Assembly: GCF_004355005.1 (NCBI RefSeq)
Contig: NZ_SMSJ01000004.1
Span: 62,001 to 126,000, forward strand
Source: Dankookia rubra
GTDB taxonomy: Bacteria > Pseudomonadota > Alphaproteobacteria > Acetobacterales > Acetobacteraceae
Direction of reading: 5' to 3'
Length of the DNA: 64,000 bases
A program made the position numbers and the translations under genes. Numbering within the stretch: position 1 is the first letter of the stretch; each line of letters opens with the position of its first letter. Below the pieces are notes generated by a model. That model did not search any database, had not been told where the DNA came from, and was given only the letters and a program-made list of their open reading frames with translations. Positions 16,850 to 25,726 of this stretch are shown here, piece after piece.

Positions 16850-18142
16850 TCAGGTCAGCGCCTGGTAGACCAGCTGCCGCATGGCATAGCGGTACTGGAT
16901 GCGGTCGGAAGGCCCCTGCAGCATCAGCACCGCGTAGAGCTCCTCCTTCGGGTCGATCCAGAAATAGGTGCCATAGGCGCCGCCCCAGAAGTAGTCGCCG
17001 ACATTGCCCGGCACCGGGCTGCGGCCCTGCGCCGTGCGCACCGCGAAGCCGAGCCCGAAGCCGTAGCCGGTGACCGGCGCCGGGGCGAGGCCGCCGAAAC
17101 GCACCAGCAGGCCGGGGCCGTATTGGGTACCCTCAGGCAGGTGGTTGGCGGACATGAGCTGGATGGTGCTGCGTGAGGCCAGCTGTGCCTCACCCAGCCG
17201 GCCGCCGTTCAGCAGCATCTGGCAGAAGCGGGCATAGTCCATGGCGGTCGAGACCATGCCGCCGCCGCCGGAGAACATGCGCGGCTTCTCCAGCGCATCG
17301 GGGATCGCCTGCCGGGCATTGGTGACCGGGTCGACCTGGGCGCGGGCAACGCGGTTCGCGGCCTCGGGCGGCGCCCAGAAGCCGGTATCCGCCAGGCCGA
17401 GCGGGGCGGAGATGCGGGCGCGGATGAAGGCGTCGAGGTCCTGGCCAGCGACCACCTCGACGATGCGGCCGACCACATCGGTGGCGTGGCTGTATTCCCA
17501 GGTGGTGCCGGGCTGGAACATCAGCGGCTGGGCGGCGAGCCGGGCGGTGAACTCGGCCGAGGTCAGGCTGCGGTCGGCGACCTTGGCGGCGACATAGGCC
17601 GACTGCACGGGATGCGGCGCCGGGCCGGGGCCGGGCAGCGCGCCATAGGTCAGGCCGGCGGTGTGCCGCAGCAGGTCCTGCAGGGTCGCCTCTCGCTCGA
17701 CCGGCGCACCCTCGAGCCCGACCTTCTGGCCCTTGAACTCCGGCAGGTAGCGGCTGACGGGATGCCAGAGCATCACCTTGCCTTCCTCGGCCAGCATCAT
17801 CAGCGCCAGCGAGGCGAAGGGCTTGGTCATCGAGGCGATGCGGAAGATCGCGTCGGCCGGCATCGGCGCGCGGGCTTCGCGGTCGCGGAAGCCGACCGGC
17901 TCATGCAGGGCCAGCTTGCCGCCGCGGCCGATGGCGACGACGGCGCCGGGGATGCGGCCGGCATCGACCTCCGACTGCAACCAAGCCGTGACGCGGCCGA
18001 GCCGGTCGCGCGATAGGCCGGCATCCTCCGGCCGGGTGGCGCGGGCGAGCGGGCCGGAATCGGTTGCAGCAGCGGCGGGGCGGATGAGCGAGGCGGTGGC
18101 GAGCCCCGCGGCCGCGGCGAAAGCGGCACGGCGTTCGAGCAT
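16850..18142 (-). CDS. Beta-lactamase-fold serine hydrolase (class C / esterase EstB type)
   Basis: The 430-residue protein has an alanine-rich signal peptide (about residues 1-26) and a penicillin-binding/beta-lactamase domain. The SxxK motif is S104-M-T-K107, and the Y-x-H element is in TWEYSHATD; a KTG-like GGAYGTYFW lies near the C-terminus. This pattern is usual for secreted esterases or peptidases as well as class C lactamases, so antibiotic resistance should not be assumed. It is translated just before the Bug receptor gene, which suggests that it processes that receptor's ligand. Confidence 0.85.
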   Translation of the reverse strand: MLERRAAFAAAAGLATASLIRPAAAATDSGPLARATRPEDAGLSRDRLGRVTAWLQSEVDAGRIPGAVVAIGRGGKLALHEPVGFRDREARAPMPADAIFRIASMTKPFASLALMMLAEEGKVMLWHPVSRYLPEFKGQKVGLEGAPVEREATLQDLLRHTAGLTYGALPGPGPAPHPVQSAYVAAKVADRSLTSAEFTARLAAQPLMFQPGTTWEYSHATDVVGRIVEVVAGQDLDAFIRARISAPLGLADTGFWAPPEAANRVARAQVDPVTNARQAIPDALEKPRMFSGGGGMVSTAMDYARFCQMLLNGGRLGEAQLASRSTIQLMSANHLPEGTQYGPGLLVRFGGLAPAPVTGYGFGLGFAVRTAQGRSPVPGNVGDYFWGGAYGTYFWIDPKEELYAVLMLQGPSDRIQYRYAMRQLVYQALT

Positions 18143-18203
18143 GAGCGGCGTCGTCCCTGGACGTGGTTGTTGGCACGAAGCTTCATGCCCGCCCCCCTGG
18201 GGG

Positions 18204-18596
18204 TCAAGCATCGCCGAGGCGGAAGGCATCGGTGATGCGGCGCACCGTGCCGTCGGCGGCGACCAGCAGCACGTCGAAGCGCATGCCGGCGGTGCCGTGG
18301 CCGGGATTCTCCGCCAGCCAACATTCGGCGGCGGCGACGAGGCGGGCGCGCTGGCGCGGGCCGAGCGCATGGGCAGCCTCGGTCAGGCTCGGCCGCGCCT
18401 TCACCTCGACGAAGGCGAGCAGTCCCTCGCGCTCGGCGACGAGGTCGAGCTCGCCCGCCGGGGTGCGCGCGCGGCGGGCCAGCACGGTCCAGCCGTACGC
18501 GGCGAGGGCCGCTGCGGCGGCATCCTCCGCGCCGCGGCCAGTACGATCGGCGCGGACACCGCGTTGCTGCCGCGCGACATCCATTGGTGTCGTCAT
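18204..18596 (-). CDS. YraN-family (UPF0102) nuclease-fold protein
   Basis: This small cytoplasmic protein of 130 residues has the restriction-endonuclease-like pattern GELDLVAEREGLLAFVEVKAR near residues 47-67: an acidic ELDLV strand followed by E-V-K. The function of the family is not established; some members are linked to Holliday-junction handling. An ATG at 18584 is an alternative start; neither has a strong ribosome binding site. It lies between the threonine aldolase and hydrolase genes. Confidence 0.8.
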   Translation of the reverse strand: MTTPMDVARQQRGVRADRTGRGAEDAAAAALAAYGWTVLARRARTPAGELDLVAEREGLLAFVEVKARPSLTEAAHALGPRQRARLVAAAECWLAENPGHGTAGMRFDVLLVAADGTVRRITDAFRLGDA

Positions 18597-18630
18597 GGAG
18601 CCGGAGTGTGCCGCGCCACGACTGCCGATT

Positions 18631-18682
18631 TCGAGAAAAAGGTGAGAGGGGGCTTCGGGGAAGAGCATTCCTCTGCCCGCCG
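18631..18682 (-). terminator. Gene-end hairpin element, copy 3
   Basis: Read on the minus strand, an imperfect hairpin (18657-18680) begins 7 bases after the threonine aldolase stop and is followed by CCCCCTCTCACCTTTTTCTCGA. The tail is nearly identical to copy 4 at 36.7 kb. Confidence 0.5.
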
Positions 18683-18687
18683 GGTGG

Positions 18688-19752
18688 TCACGCCGCGAGC
18701 GCCTCGCGGATGAGCCCAACGGCTTCCTCGATCATCGGCGCGGTGACGTCGAGATGCGTGCAGGCCCGCACCCGCCCGCCGAGCCCGCTGACCGCGACGC
18801 CCTGCATGATGAGCCTCTGCTGCAGCGTCGCCACGTCGATGCCGGCGCCCTTGACGTCGAAGAAGACCAGGTTGGTGTCGGGTTCCTCCACCACCACGCC
18901 GGGAATCTGCGCCAGGCCGCGGGCCAGCGCCTTGGCATTGGCATGGTCCTCGGCCAGCCGGTCGACATGGTGGTCGAGCGCGTGGAGGCAGCCGGCGGCC
19001 GAGAGCCCGGCCTGGCGCATCGAGCCGCCCAGCCGCTGCTTCCAGCGCCAGGCGGCGCCGATGAACTCGCTGCTTCCGCACAGCACCGCGCCGAGCGGCG
19101 CGCCGAGGCCCTTGGTGAAATCCAACCAGACGCTGTCGTAGCCGGCGACCATGTCCTTCGGCGCGATGCCGGCAGCGACGCAGGCATTCATCAGCCGGGC
19201 GCCGTCCATATGCGTCGCCCAGCCCTGCTCGTGCGCGATCCCGGCGACCGCGTTGAGCTGCGCCAGCGGCCAGACCGCGCCGCCGCCGATATTGGCGGTC
19301 TGCTCCACCTCCAGCAGGCGCTGCGGCGGGGTGTAGCGGGTGCGCGGGCGGATCGCGGCGCGGAGGTCGTCTGCGGAGAACATCCCGCGCGGGCCTTTCA
19401 GCCCCATGATCTGCGCGCCGGTCAGCGCGGCATGGGTGCCGCCCTCCGAGGTCAGGATATGCGCCGTCTCGTGCGCCACCACCTCGTCGCCCTTCTGGCA
19501 ATGGGTGAGGATGGCGACGACGTTGCACATGGTGCCGGAGGGCAGGAACATCGCCGCCTCCTTGCCCATCAGCGCGGCCATGCGGTCGCAGAGGGCGTGG
19601 ACGGTCGGGTCATCGCCATGCTGCTCGTCGCCGACCTCGGCGCGCATCATGGCCTCCTTCATCGCCGGGGTCGGGCGGGTCTGGGTGTCGGAGTAGAGGT
19701 TGATGCGGGTGCGCGGCGCGCCGGCGGGCGGGCGGGGCGGGGCATGGACCAT
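18688..19752 (-). CDS. Low-specificity L-threonine aldolase family PLP enzyme
   Basis: This 354-residue fold-type I PLP enzyme cleaves L-threonine or allo-threonine to glycine and acetaldehyde. The PLP lysine is K214 in LDFTKGLGAPLG; HMDGARL (181-187) and HETAHI (94-99) are family signatures, as is NLYSDTQTRPT near the N-terminus. AGGA precedes the ATG at 19752 by 9 bases. Related beta-hydroxyaspartate or phenylserine aldolases cannot be excluded. A hairpin element follows the stop. Confidence 0.88.
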   Translation of the reverse strand: MVHAPPRPPAGAPRTRINLYSDTQTRPTPAMKEAMMRAEVGDEQHGDDPTVHALCDRMAALMGKEAAMFLPSGTMCNVVAILTHCQKGDEVVAHETAHILTSEGGTHAALTGAQIMGLKGPRGMFSADDLRAAIRPRTRYTPPQRLLEVEQTANIGGGAVWPLAQLNAVAGIAHEQGWATHMDGARLMNACVAAGIAPKDMVAGYDSVWLDFTKGLGAPLGAVLCGSSEFIGAAWRWKQRLGGSMRQAGLSAAGCLHALDHHVDRLAEDHANAKALARGLAQIPGVVVEEPDTNLVFFDVKGAGIDVATLQQRLIMQGVAVSGLGGRVRACTHLDVTAPMIEEAVGLIREALAA

Positions 19753-19820
19753 GGCGGGCTTTCCTGAGATCGGCGCCAAGCTGCGACGGAAGGCGGCGCC
19801 GGGCAACCCGGCCGCCGCGT

Positions 19821-20447
19821 TCAGCGCGGCACCTCGAAATGCCGCGCCCAGGCGGCGGCCAGGCGAGGCCGGGTGGCGACGGCGCGTGCCAGGGCCTGGA
19901 TGCGCGGGAGGTGATCGGGCATCCAGTCCTCGTTGCCCATCCAGCGGGACAGCACCGCCAGGGTGAGGTCGGCGAGCGAGAGCCGGTCGCCCAGCACGAA
20001 GGGGCCAGGCGCGGCGCCGGCCTCGATCAGCCGCCAGATCTCGCGCGACATCTCCACCGCCCGGTCACGGATCGAGGCAGGCTCGGCCCCGAAGCGATCG
20101 GGGTAGTCGTAGCGCGTGACGCAGGGATAGAGCTCGCTCGCGGCCAGCATCATCCAGCGCAGGGACTTGGCACGGTCGGGATCGTCACCCGGCGGCAGCA
20201 GCCCGGCCTCGGGGTGCCGGGCTTCCAGGGTCAGCAGGATCGCGGTGCTCTCGGTCACCACCGTGCCGTCGGGCAGGATCAGGGTCGGCAATCGGGCCAT
20301 TGGGTTGATGCGGCGGTATTCCGCCGCCAGTTGGGCGTCCCCATCGATGGATACCGGGCGCAGCTCGACCTCGGCGCCGATCTCGGCCAAGGCCAGCTCG
20401 ATCATCGCGGAACCGGAGCGCCGGTCCCCATAAAGGATGTATCCCAT
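19821..20447 (-). CDS. Glutathione S-transferase family protein
   Basis: The protein has 208 residues with an N-terminal thioredoxin-like domain (about 1-80) and a helical C-terminal domain. Ser residues in YGDRRSGSAM near 5-14 are candidates for the GSH-activating residue. MARLPTLIL.DG...TES (about 50-68) holds the cis-Pro and glutathione-binding ES pair. LGDRLSLADLTLAVLSRW near 153-170 is the N-capping region of the C-terminal domain. The electrophile is unknown. It lies 68 bases upstream of threonine aldolase. Confidence 0.85.
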   Translation of the reverse strand: MGYILYGDRRSGSAMIELALAEIGAEVELRPVSIDGDAQLAAEYRRINPMARLPTLILPDGTVVTESTAILLTLEARHPEAGLLPPGDDPDRAKSLRWMMLAASELYPCVTRYDYPDRFGAEPASIRDRAVEMSREIWRLIEAGAAPGPFVLGDRLSLADLTLAVLSRWMGNEDWMPDHLPRIQALARAVATRPRLAAAWARHFEVPR

Positions 20448-20530
20448 GCGGCGAGCCTGGAACGGCGGGGGCTCCGCGGGCAAACGCAAAGCCGTGATGG
20501 GCCGATCAGCGCGGCTGATGGCCGGCGGAG

Positions 20531-20851
20531 TCAGACCGAGGCGCCGCGCCGCCGGTTGCCCAGCCGCGCGATGACCCCGACCAGTGCCTCGATGGCTGCG
20601 CCGGCAAGAACCAGGCCGATGATCCCGCCGGCCACCACCGCCAAGTCGTACCAGGGATCTGGCAGGCCGGCGGCGGCCTGTCCCAGCCGACGGAACAGTC
20701 CCACAAGGTCGACCTGCGGCAGTGGCTGCGCGGTGGCGCCGGGACCGCCAAGATGGTCTGTGATGAAGCCGAGCACCGCCTGCAGCCAGCCCTGCTGCGT
20801 GGCGGAGCCGAGGAGGAGGATGAGGAAAAGCAGCCGGACACGCGAGCGCAT
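20531..20851 (-). CDS. Small two-helix membrane protein, unknown function
   Basis: The predicted 106-residue protein has an N-terminal hydrophobic segment (VRLLFLILLLGSA, possibly a signal anchor) and a second helix near residues 72-94 (AVVAGGIIGLVLAGAAIEAL), with a basic tail. I recognise no family. It sits 37 bases downstream of the RatA/COQ10-like gene at the end of the pyruvate dehydrogenase run. The ATG at 20851 has no clear ribosome binding site, and an in-frame TTG at 20872 is possible. Confidence 0.5.
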   Translation of the reverse strand: MRSRVRLLFLILLLGSATQQGWLQAVLGFITDHLGGPGATAQPLPQVDLVGLFRRLGQAAAGLPDPWYDLAVVAGGIIGLVLAGAAIEALVGVIARLGNRRRGASV

Positions 20852-20888
20852 GCCGGTCAATCTCGACCGCAAGCGGTAAAGGAAGGGT

Positions 20889-21359
20889 TCAGGCCTGGGG
20901 GGCCGGTGCCGCTCCGGGTGGGGCCGCCGGGCGGCCGTAGAGCTGCATGGCCCGCCGCTCGAAGGACCGGACCATCAGCCGCACGGCCTCGTTGAAGACG
21001 GTGCCGATGACGGCCTGCAGCAGGCGCGACTTGAACTCGAAGTCGACGAAGAACTCGACCTCGGTGCCATGCGCATGCGGGTGGAAGCGCCAGTGGTTGT
21101 TCAGGTAGCGGAAGGGACCGGTCAGGTATCGCACATGCACGTGGTGCGGCCGCTCCAGGGTGACCGAGCTGCGGAAGGTTTCCCGGAACATCTTGAAGCC
21201 GATGGTCAGGTCGGCGATCAGCTCGTCTTCCTTGCGGGATATCACCCGGGCGCCGACGCACCAGGGCAGGAATTCGGGGTAGCGGCGTACGTCGGCCACC
21301 ATGTCGAAGAGCTGCTCCGGCGTGTAGCGGAGGACCTTCCTCTCGGCATGCGTCGGCAT
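20889..21359 (-). CDS. COQ10/RatA-type START-domain protein
   Basis: This 156-residue lipid-binding-fold protein belongs to the polyketide cyclase/COQ10 group. Typical segments are YTPEQLFDMVADVRRYPEFLPW near residues 12-33 and VDFEFKS...AVIGTVFNEAVRLMVRSF near 104-133. COQ10-type members help ubiquinone function in respiration, while the E. coli homologue RatA was described as a ribosome-associated toxin. In alphaproteobacteria with lipA adjacent, the ubiquinone role is the more likely. The start overlaps the lipA stop by one base. Confidence 0.85.
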   Translation of the reverse strand: MPTHAERKVLRYTPEQLFDMVADVRRYPEFLPWCVGARVISRKEDELIADLTIGFKMFRETFRSSVTLERPHHVHVRYLTGPFRYLNNHWRFHPHAHGTEVEFFVDFEFKSRLLQAVIGTVFNEAVRLMVRSFERRAMQLYGRPAAPPGAAPAPQA

Positions 21360-22339
21360 CAGGCGGCGGCAAGCCTGGCGGCACGCGCATCCCGCAGGGC
21401 GGCGAAGTCGCGGTCGGCGTGATAGCTGCTGCGGGTCAGCGGCGTCGCCGAGACCAGCAGGAACCCCTTGCCGCGGGCCATGCGGGCATAATCCTCGAAC
21501 TCCTCGGGGGTGACGAAGCGGTCCACCGCGGCATGCTTCACCGTCGGCTGCAGGTACTGGCCGATGGTCAGAAAATCGACCTCGGCCGAGCGCAGGTCGT
21601 CCATGACCTGCAGCACCTCGATGCGCGCCTCACCGAGGCCAACCATGACACCGGACTTAGTGAAGATCGTGGGGTCGAGCTGCTTCACCCGGTCCAGCAA
21701 TCGTAGCGAGTGATAGTAGCGGGCGCCGGGACGGATGGTCGGATAGAGTTTAGGGACAGTCTCCAGGTTGTGGTTGAAGACGTCCGGGCGCGCGGCGACC
21801 ACCACCTCCAGCGCTCCGTCCTTGCGGAGGAAGTCGGGGGTCAGGACCTCGATCGTGGTGCCCCGCGCCGCGGCGCGAATCGCGCGGATGGTTTCGGCGA
21901 AGTGCTCCGCCCCGCCATCGGCCAAATCGTCGCGGTCGACGCTCGTGACGACGACATGCCGCAGCCCGAGCTTCGCCACCGCATCGGCGACCCGGCGCGG
22001 CTCGTCGGCATCGAGGGCCTTCGGCAGGCCGGTCGCCACGTTGCAGAAGCTGCAGGCGCGGGTGCAGGTCTCGCCCATGATCATCATGGTGGCGTGGCGC
22101 TGCGACCAGCATTCCCCGATATTCGGGCAGGCGGCTTCCTCGCAGACCGTGGTCAGCTTGTTGTCCCGCATGAGGGTGCGGGTTTCGTGGTAGATCGGGC
22201 TGTTCGGCGCCTTGACCCGGATCCAGGCGGGTTTCCGCTGGATCGGGTTGTCGGGGCGATGGGCCTTCTCCGGGTGGCGGAGGATCCTCTCCTCCGCCGC
22301 CAGGTTGGCCCGGTGGTCGATATCGATGCGGGTGGACAT
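21359..22339 (-). CDS. lipA: Lipoyl synthase
   Basis: LipA inserts two sulfurs into octanoyl-lipoyl domains by radical-SAM chemistry. The 326-residue protein has the auxiliary cluster motif [12 protein letters not shown] near residues 45-56 and the radical SAM motif CTRACSFC near 71-78. It is encoded downstream of lpd and the pyruvate dehydrogenase genes, whose E2 and E1 beta subunits carry the lipoyl domains it would modify. The gap from lpd is 26 bases, so cotranscription is likely. Confidence 0.96.
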   Translation of the reverse strand: MSTRIDIDHRANLAAEERILRHPEKAHRPDNPIQRKPAWIRVKAPNSPIYHETRTLMRDNKLTTVCEEAACPNIGECWSQRHATMMIMGETCTRACSFCNVATGLPKALDADEPRRVADAVAKLGLRHVVVTSVDRDDLADGGAEHFAETIRAIRAAARGTTIEVLTPDFLRKDGALEVVVAARPDVFNHNLETVPKLYPTIRPGARYYHSLRLLDRVKQLDPTIFTKSGVMVGLGEARIEVLQVMDDLRSAEVDFLTIGQYLQPTVKHAAVDRFVTPEEFEDYARMARGKGFLLVSATPLTRSSYHADRDFAALRDARAARLAAA

Positions 22340-22365
22340 TCCAGATCAGCCCGGTGCGTTCGGCC

Positions 22366-23763
22366 CTAGATGTGGATCACCCGGCCGTAGGCATCAAGCA
22401 CCGCCTCATGCATGGCTTCAGAGACGGTCGGATGCGGGAAGACCGTCTCCATCAGTTCCGTCTCGGTCGTCTCCATGGTCTTGGCAATGGTGTAGCCCTG
22501 GATCATCTCCGTCACCTCGGGCCCGGCCATGTGGGCGCCCAGCAATTCGCCGGTCTTGGCGTCGAAGACGGTCTTGATCATGCCCTCGGGCTCGCCCATG
22601 GCGATCGCCTTGCCATTGCCGATGAAGGGGAAGCGGCCGACCTTGACCTCATGGCCCGCCGCTTTCGCCGCAGCTTCCGTCAGGCCGACGCTGGCGACCT
22701 GCGGGCGGCAATAGGTGCAGCCGGGGATGTTCTTCGTGTCCATGGGGTGGACATGCATGCCCGCGATCGCCTCGACGCAGAGCACGCCCTCATGGCTTGC
22801 CTTGTGCGCCAGCCAGGGCGGGCCGGTGAGGTCACCGATGGCATAGACCCCGGGCTCCCCGGTGCGGCAGAGCTCGTCGACCAGCACATGGGTGCGGTCG
22901 ACCTTCACGCCGGTGCCCTCGATCCCGATGCCCTCGACATTGCCGACGATGCCGACGGCCGAGATGACGCGGTCGGCGGTGATCTCCTGCACCTTGCCGT
23001 TCGCCTCGATCACCGCGGTGACCTCGTTGGCGCCGCGGCGCAGGCCCTGGATCTTGGCGCCGGTCAGGATCTTCATGCCCTGCTTGGCGAAGGCCTTCTG
23101 CACGAAAGTGCCGATCTCCGCATCTTCGACCGGCAGGATGCGGTCGAGCACCTCGACCAGCGTCACCTCGGCCCCGAGGTTGAGATAGAAGCTGGCGAAT
23201 TCGGCACCGATGGCGCCGGAGCCGATGACGATCAGCCGCTTAGGCATGCTGTCCGGCACCATCGCCTCGCGGTAGGTCCAGATCAGCTTGCCGTCCGGCT
23301 CGATCCCCGGCAGGACGCGGGCGCGGGCGCCGGTGGCCAGGATGATGTGCTTGGCGGCGAGCTCGGCCACCGGCTTGCCGTCCTTGGTGACGGCCATCTT
23401 CCCCTTGCCGGCCAGCTTGCCTTCCCCGTCGAAGACCGTGACCTTGTTCTTCTTCATGAGAAAGCGGACGCCGTCCGAGAGCTGCTTGGCGACGGCACGG
23501 CTGCGCTTGACGATCTTGCCGATGTCGAACTTGATGTTGTCGGCGCTGAAGCCATAGGCGTCCAGCGTGTGCAGCAGGTGGTTGATCTCGCTCGAGCGCA
23601 GCAGCGCCTTGGTCGGAATGCAGCCCCAATTGAGGCAGATCCCGCCCAGGTGCTCGCGTTCCACCACCGCGGTCTTCATGCCGAGCTGGGCGGCACGGAT
23701 GGCGGCGACATAGCCGCCGGGGCCACCGCCGAGGACGATGAGGTCGAAGGTTTGCTCGGCCAT
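22366..23763 (-). CDS. lpdA: Dihydrolipoamide dehydrogenase (E3)
   Basis: E3 reoxidises dihydrolipoamide with NAD+ in the pyruvate dehydrogenase complex. The 465-residue flavoprotein has FAD-binding GGGPGGYVA (12-20), the redox disulfide C43/C48 in GICLNWGCIPTK, an NAD-binding GSGAIGAEFAS near residue 180, and the C-terminal HPTVSE motif with the catalytic His. AGGAG precedes the ATG at 23763. The upstream GNAT gene ends 1 base before it. Confidence 0.95.
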   Translation of the reverse strand: MAEQTFDLIVLGGGPGGYVAAIRAAQLGMKTAVVEREHLGGICLNWGCIPTKALLRSSEINHLLHTLDAYGFSADNIKFDIGKIVKRSRAVAKQLSDGVRFLMKKNKVTVFDGEGKLAGKGKMAVTKDGKPVAELAAKHIILATGARARVLPGIEPDGKLIWTYREAMVPDSMPKRLIVIGSGAIGAEFASFYLNLGAEVTLVEVLDRILPVEDAEIGTFVQKAFAKQGMKILTGAKIQGLRRGANEVTAVIEANGKVQEITADRVISAVGIVGNVEGIGIEGTGVKVDRTHVLVDELCRTGEPGVYAIGDLTGPPWLAHKASHEGVLCVEAIAGMHVHPMDTKNIPGCTYCRPQVASVGLTEAAAKAAGHEVKVGRFPFIGNGKAIAMGEPEGMIKTVFDAKTGELLGAHMAGPEVTEMIQGYTIAKTMETTETELMETVFPHPTVSEAMHEAVLDAYGRVIHI

Positions 23764-23764
23764 A

Positions 23765-24298
23765 TTACGTCTCCTGCCCGGCGAGGGCGGCAAGCGCCGC
23801 GCCGCTGAGGCGTTGCAGGGTCCAGCCCTCCCGCGGGAGGGCACCGATGGAGCGGTAGAAGGCGATGGAGGGGGCGTTCCAGTCGAGCACGGACCACTCC
23901 ATCCGGCTGCACTCCTCGGCCAGGGCGCGTCGCGCCAGCTCGGCGAAGATCGCCCGGCCGATGCCCCGGCCGCGTGCCGCGGGCTTCACGAAGACATCCT
24001 CGACATAGAGCTTCGGCCGGCCATCGAAGGTGCTGACGCTGTGGTACCATAGGGCGAAGCCGACCGGCGCGCCCTGCCATTCCGCGATCAGCGCCGCGCC
24101 CCGGCGGGGCTCCCCGAAAAGCAGGCGGCGGAAGTCCTCCTCCGTTGCCCGCACCTCGTGCAGCAGCTTCTCGTACTCCGCCAGCGCGCGGACGAAATGC
24201 AGGACCAGCCCGGCATCGTCCGGCGTCGCATCGCGGAGACGCAGCTCGCGCGACCGCGATGCGCCCTCGCCGACGCTCGGACGACCGGGCGCGGGCAT
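23765..24298 (-). CDS. GNAT-family N-acetyltransferase inside the pyruvate dehydrogenase operon
   Basis: This 177-residue GNAT protein has the acetyl-CoA-binding motif A as VEDVFVKPAARGRGIGRAIF near residues 97-116, with R-x-x-G-x-G/A intact, and motif B NAPSIAFYRSIGA near 140-152. The overall pattern resembles diamine (spermidine/thialysine) acetyltransferases. The start overlaps the pdhC stop as TGATG and lpd follows after 1 base, so its translation is coupled to the complex that makes acetyl-CoA. The acceptor substrate is unknown. Confidence 0.85.
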   Translation of the reverse strand: MPAPGRPSVGEGASRSRELRLRDATPDDAGLVLHFVRALAEYEKLLHEVRATEEDFRRLLFGEPRRGAALIAEWQGAPVGFALWYHSVSTFDGRPKLYVEDVFVKPAARGRGIGRAIFAELARRALAEECSRMEWSVLDWNAPSIAFYRSIGALPREGWTLQRLSGAALAALAGQET

Positions 24299-25713
24299 CA
24301 CAGCATCAGGCTCAGCGGGTCCTCGATCACGCCCTTCAGCGCCTGCATGAACTCGGCCGCCAGCGCGCCGTCGATGACGCGGTGGTCGACCGAGAGGGTG
24401 CAGGTCATCACCGTGGCGATGGCGAGTTCGCCGTTCTTCACCACTGGCCGCTTCTCGCCGGCTGCGACCGCCAGGATGCCGGCCTGGGGCGGGTTGATGA
24501 TCGCCGAGAAGGACTGCACCCCATACATCCCCATGTTGGAGATGCTGAAGCCGCCACCCTGGAATTCCTCCGGCTTCAGCTTGTTGGCCTTGGCGCGGGA
24601 CGCCAGGTCCTTCATCTCGTTGCTGATCGTCGACAGGCCCTTCTGGTCAGCCTTGCGGATGATGGGCGTGATCAGGCCAGTGGGCGTCGAGACGGCGACC
24701 GAGACATCGACGTCGTGGAACTGCAGGATCGCGTCATCCGTCCACATGGCATTGACGTTGGGGAAGCGCCGCAGCGTCGCCGCCACTGCCTTGATGACCA
24801 GGTCGTTGACCGAGAGCTTGAAGGCGCCCGGTCCCTCCTTCGCGGATTTCGCGTTGAGGTCCGCGCGCAGCTTCAGCAGCGCGTCGATCTCGAAATCCAT
24901 CGTCACGTAGAAATGCGGGATGGTCTGCTTCGATTCCGCCAGCCGCCGCGCGATCACCTTGCGGATGGTGCTGTTCGGCACCGGGGTATGCGGTGCGGTC
25001 ACCGCCGGGGCTGGTGCCGTCGGCCTGGGCGCCGGGGCAGCAGCGGGGGCCGCAGCCTGCGGGGCTGCCGCCGGCGTCGGCGCTGCTGCCGGACCCTTGG
25101 CCAGCGCCGCCTCGATATCCGCCTTGACGATCCGCCCGGCCGGGCCGCTGCCCTTCACGCCGGACAGGTCGAGCCCCGATTGCTGCGCCATGCGGCGCGC
25201 GAGCGGCGAGGCAAAGACGCGGTCGCCCGCATCATGCCCGTTGGCCTTCGGCGCCGGGGCGGGTGCCGCGCCGGTCGCGGACGGCGTCGGCATGGAGATC
25301 GGCTGTTCCGCCGCGCCGGCGACCTTCCCGCCGGCGGCCTGGACCGCTTCCATCGCCGGGCCGGCGCTGGCCGACTGCGCCGGCTCCGGCGCCTTCGCGC
25401 CCTGCGGCACGGGTGTCTGGGCCGCCTGCGGCGCGGGTGCCTTGGTCCCATCGCCCGAAGGCACCGCCTCGCCGGCCTCGACCAGCACGGCAATCGGGTC
25501 GTTGACCTTCACGCCCTGGGTGCCGTCGCCGACCAGGATCTTGCCGAGCACGCCCTCGTCGACGGCTTCCACTTCCATGGTCGCCTTGTCGGTCTCGATC
25601 TCGGCGATGATGTCGCCGGCCTTGACCTCGTCGCCTTCCTTCTTCAGCCAGCGCGCCAGCGTGCCCTCGGTCATGGTGGGCGACAGGGCGGGCATCAGGA
25701 TGTTGGTTGCCAT
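24298..25713 (-). CDS. pdhC: Dihydrolipoamide acetyltransferase (pyruvate dehydrogenase E2)
   Basis: E2 is the structural core that transfers acetyl groups to CoA. The 471-residue protein has one lipoyl domain (1-80, lipoyl lysine K43 in EIETDKATM), a long Ala/Pro-rich linker (about 80-135), a peripheral subunit-binding domain ([26 protein letters not shown] near 148-176), a second linker, and the catalytic domain with H444 in [10 protein letters not shown]. It follows pdhB by 13 bases. Confidence 0.95.
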   Translation of the reverse strand: MATNILMPALSPTMTEGTLARWLKKEGDEVKAGDIIAEIETDKATMEVEAVDEGVLGKILVGDGTQGVKVNDPIAVLVEAGEAVPSGDGTKAPAPQAAQTPVPQGAKAPEPAQSASAGPAMEAVQAAGGKVAGAAEQPISMPTPSATGAAPAPAPKANGHDAGDRVFASPLARRMAQQSGLDLSGVKGSGPAGRIVKADIEAALAKGPAAAPTPAAAPQAAAPAAAPAPRPTAPAPAVTAPHTPVPNSTIRKVIARRLAESKQTIPHFYVTMDFEIDALLKLRADLNAKSAKEGPGAFKLSVNDLVIKAVAATLRRFPNVNAMWTDDAILQFHDVDVSVAVSTPTGLITPIIRKADQKGLSTISNEMKDLASRAKANKLKPEEFQGGGFSISNMGMYGVQSFSAIINPPQAGILAVAAGEKRPVVKNGELAIATVMTCTLSVDHRVIDGALAAEFMQALKGVIEDPLSLML

Positions 25714-25726
25714 GGGTCCCGCCCCC

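Noticed and set aside
16850-18142. Beta-lactamase as an antibiotic-resistance gene
   Set aside because: SxxK and YxH motifs are shared with esterases and peptidases, and the coupling to a Bug receptor favours a metabolic role.
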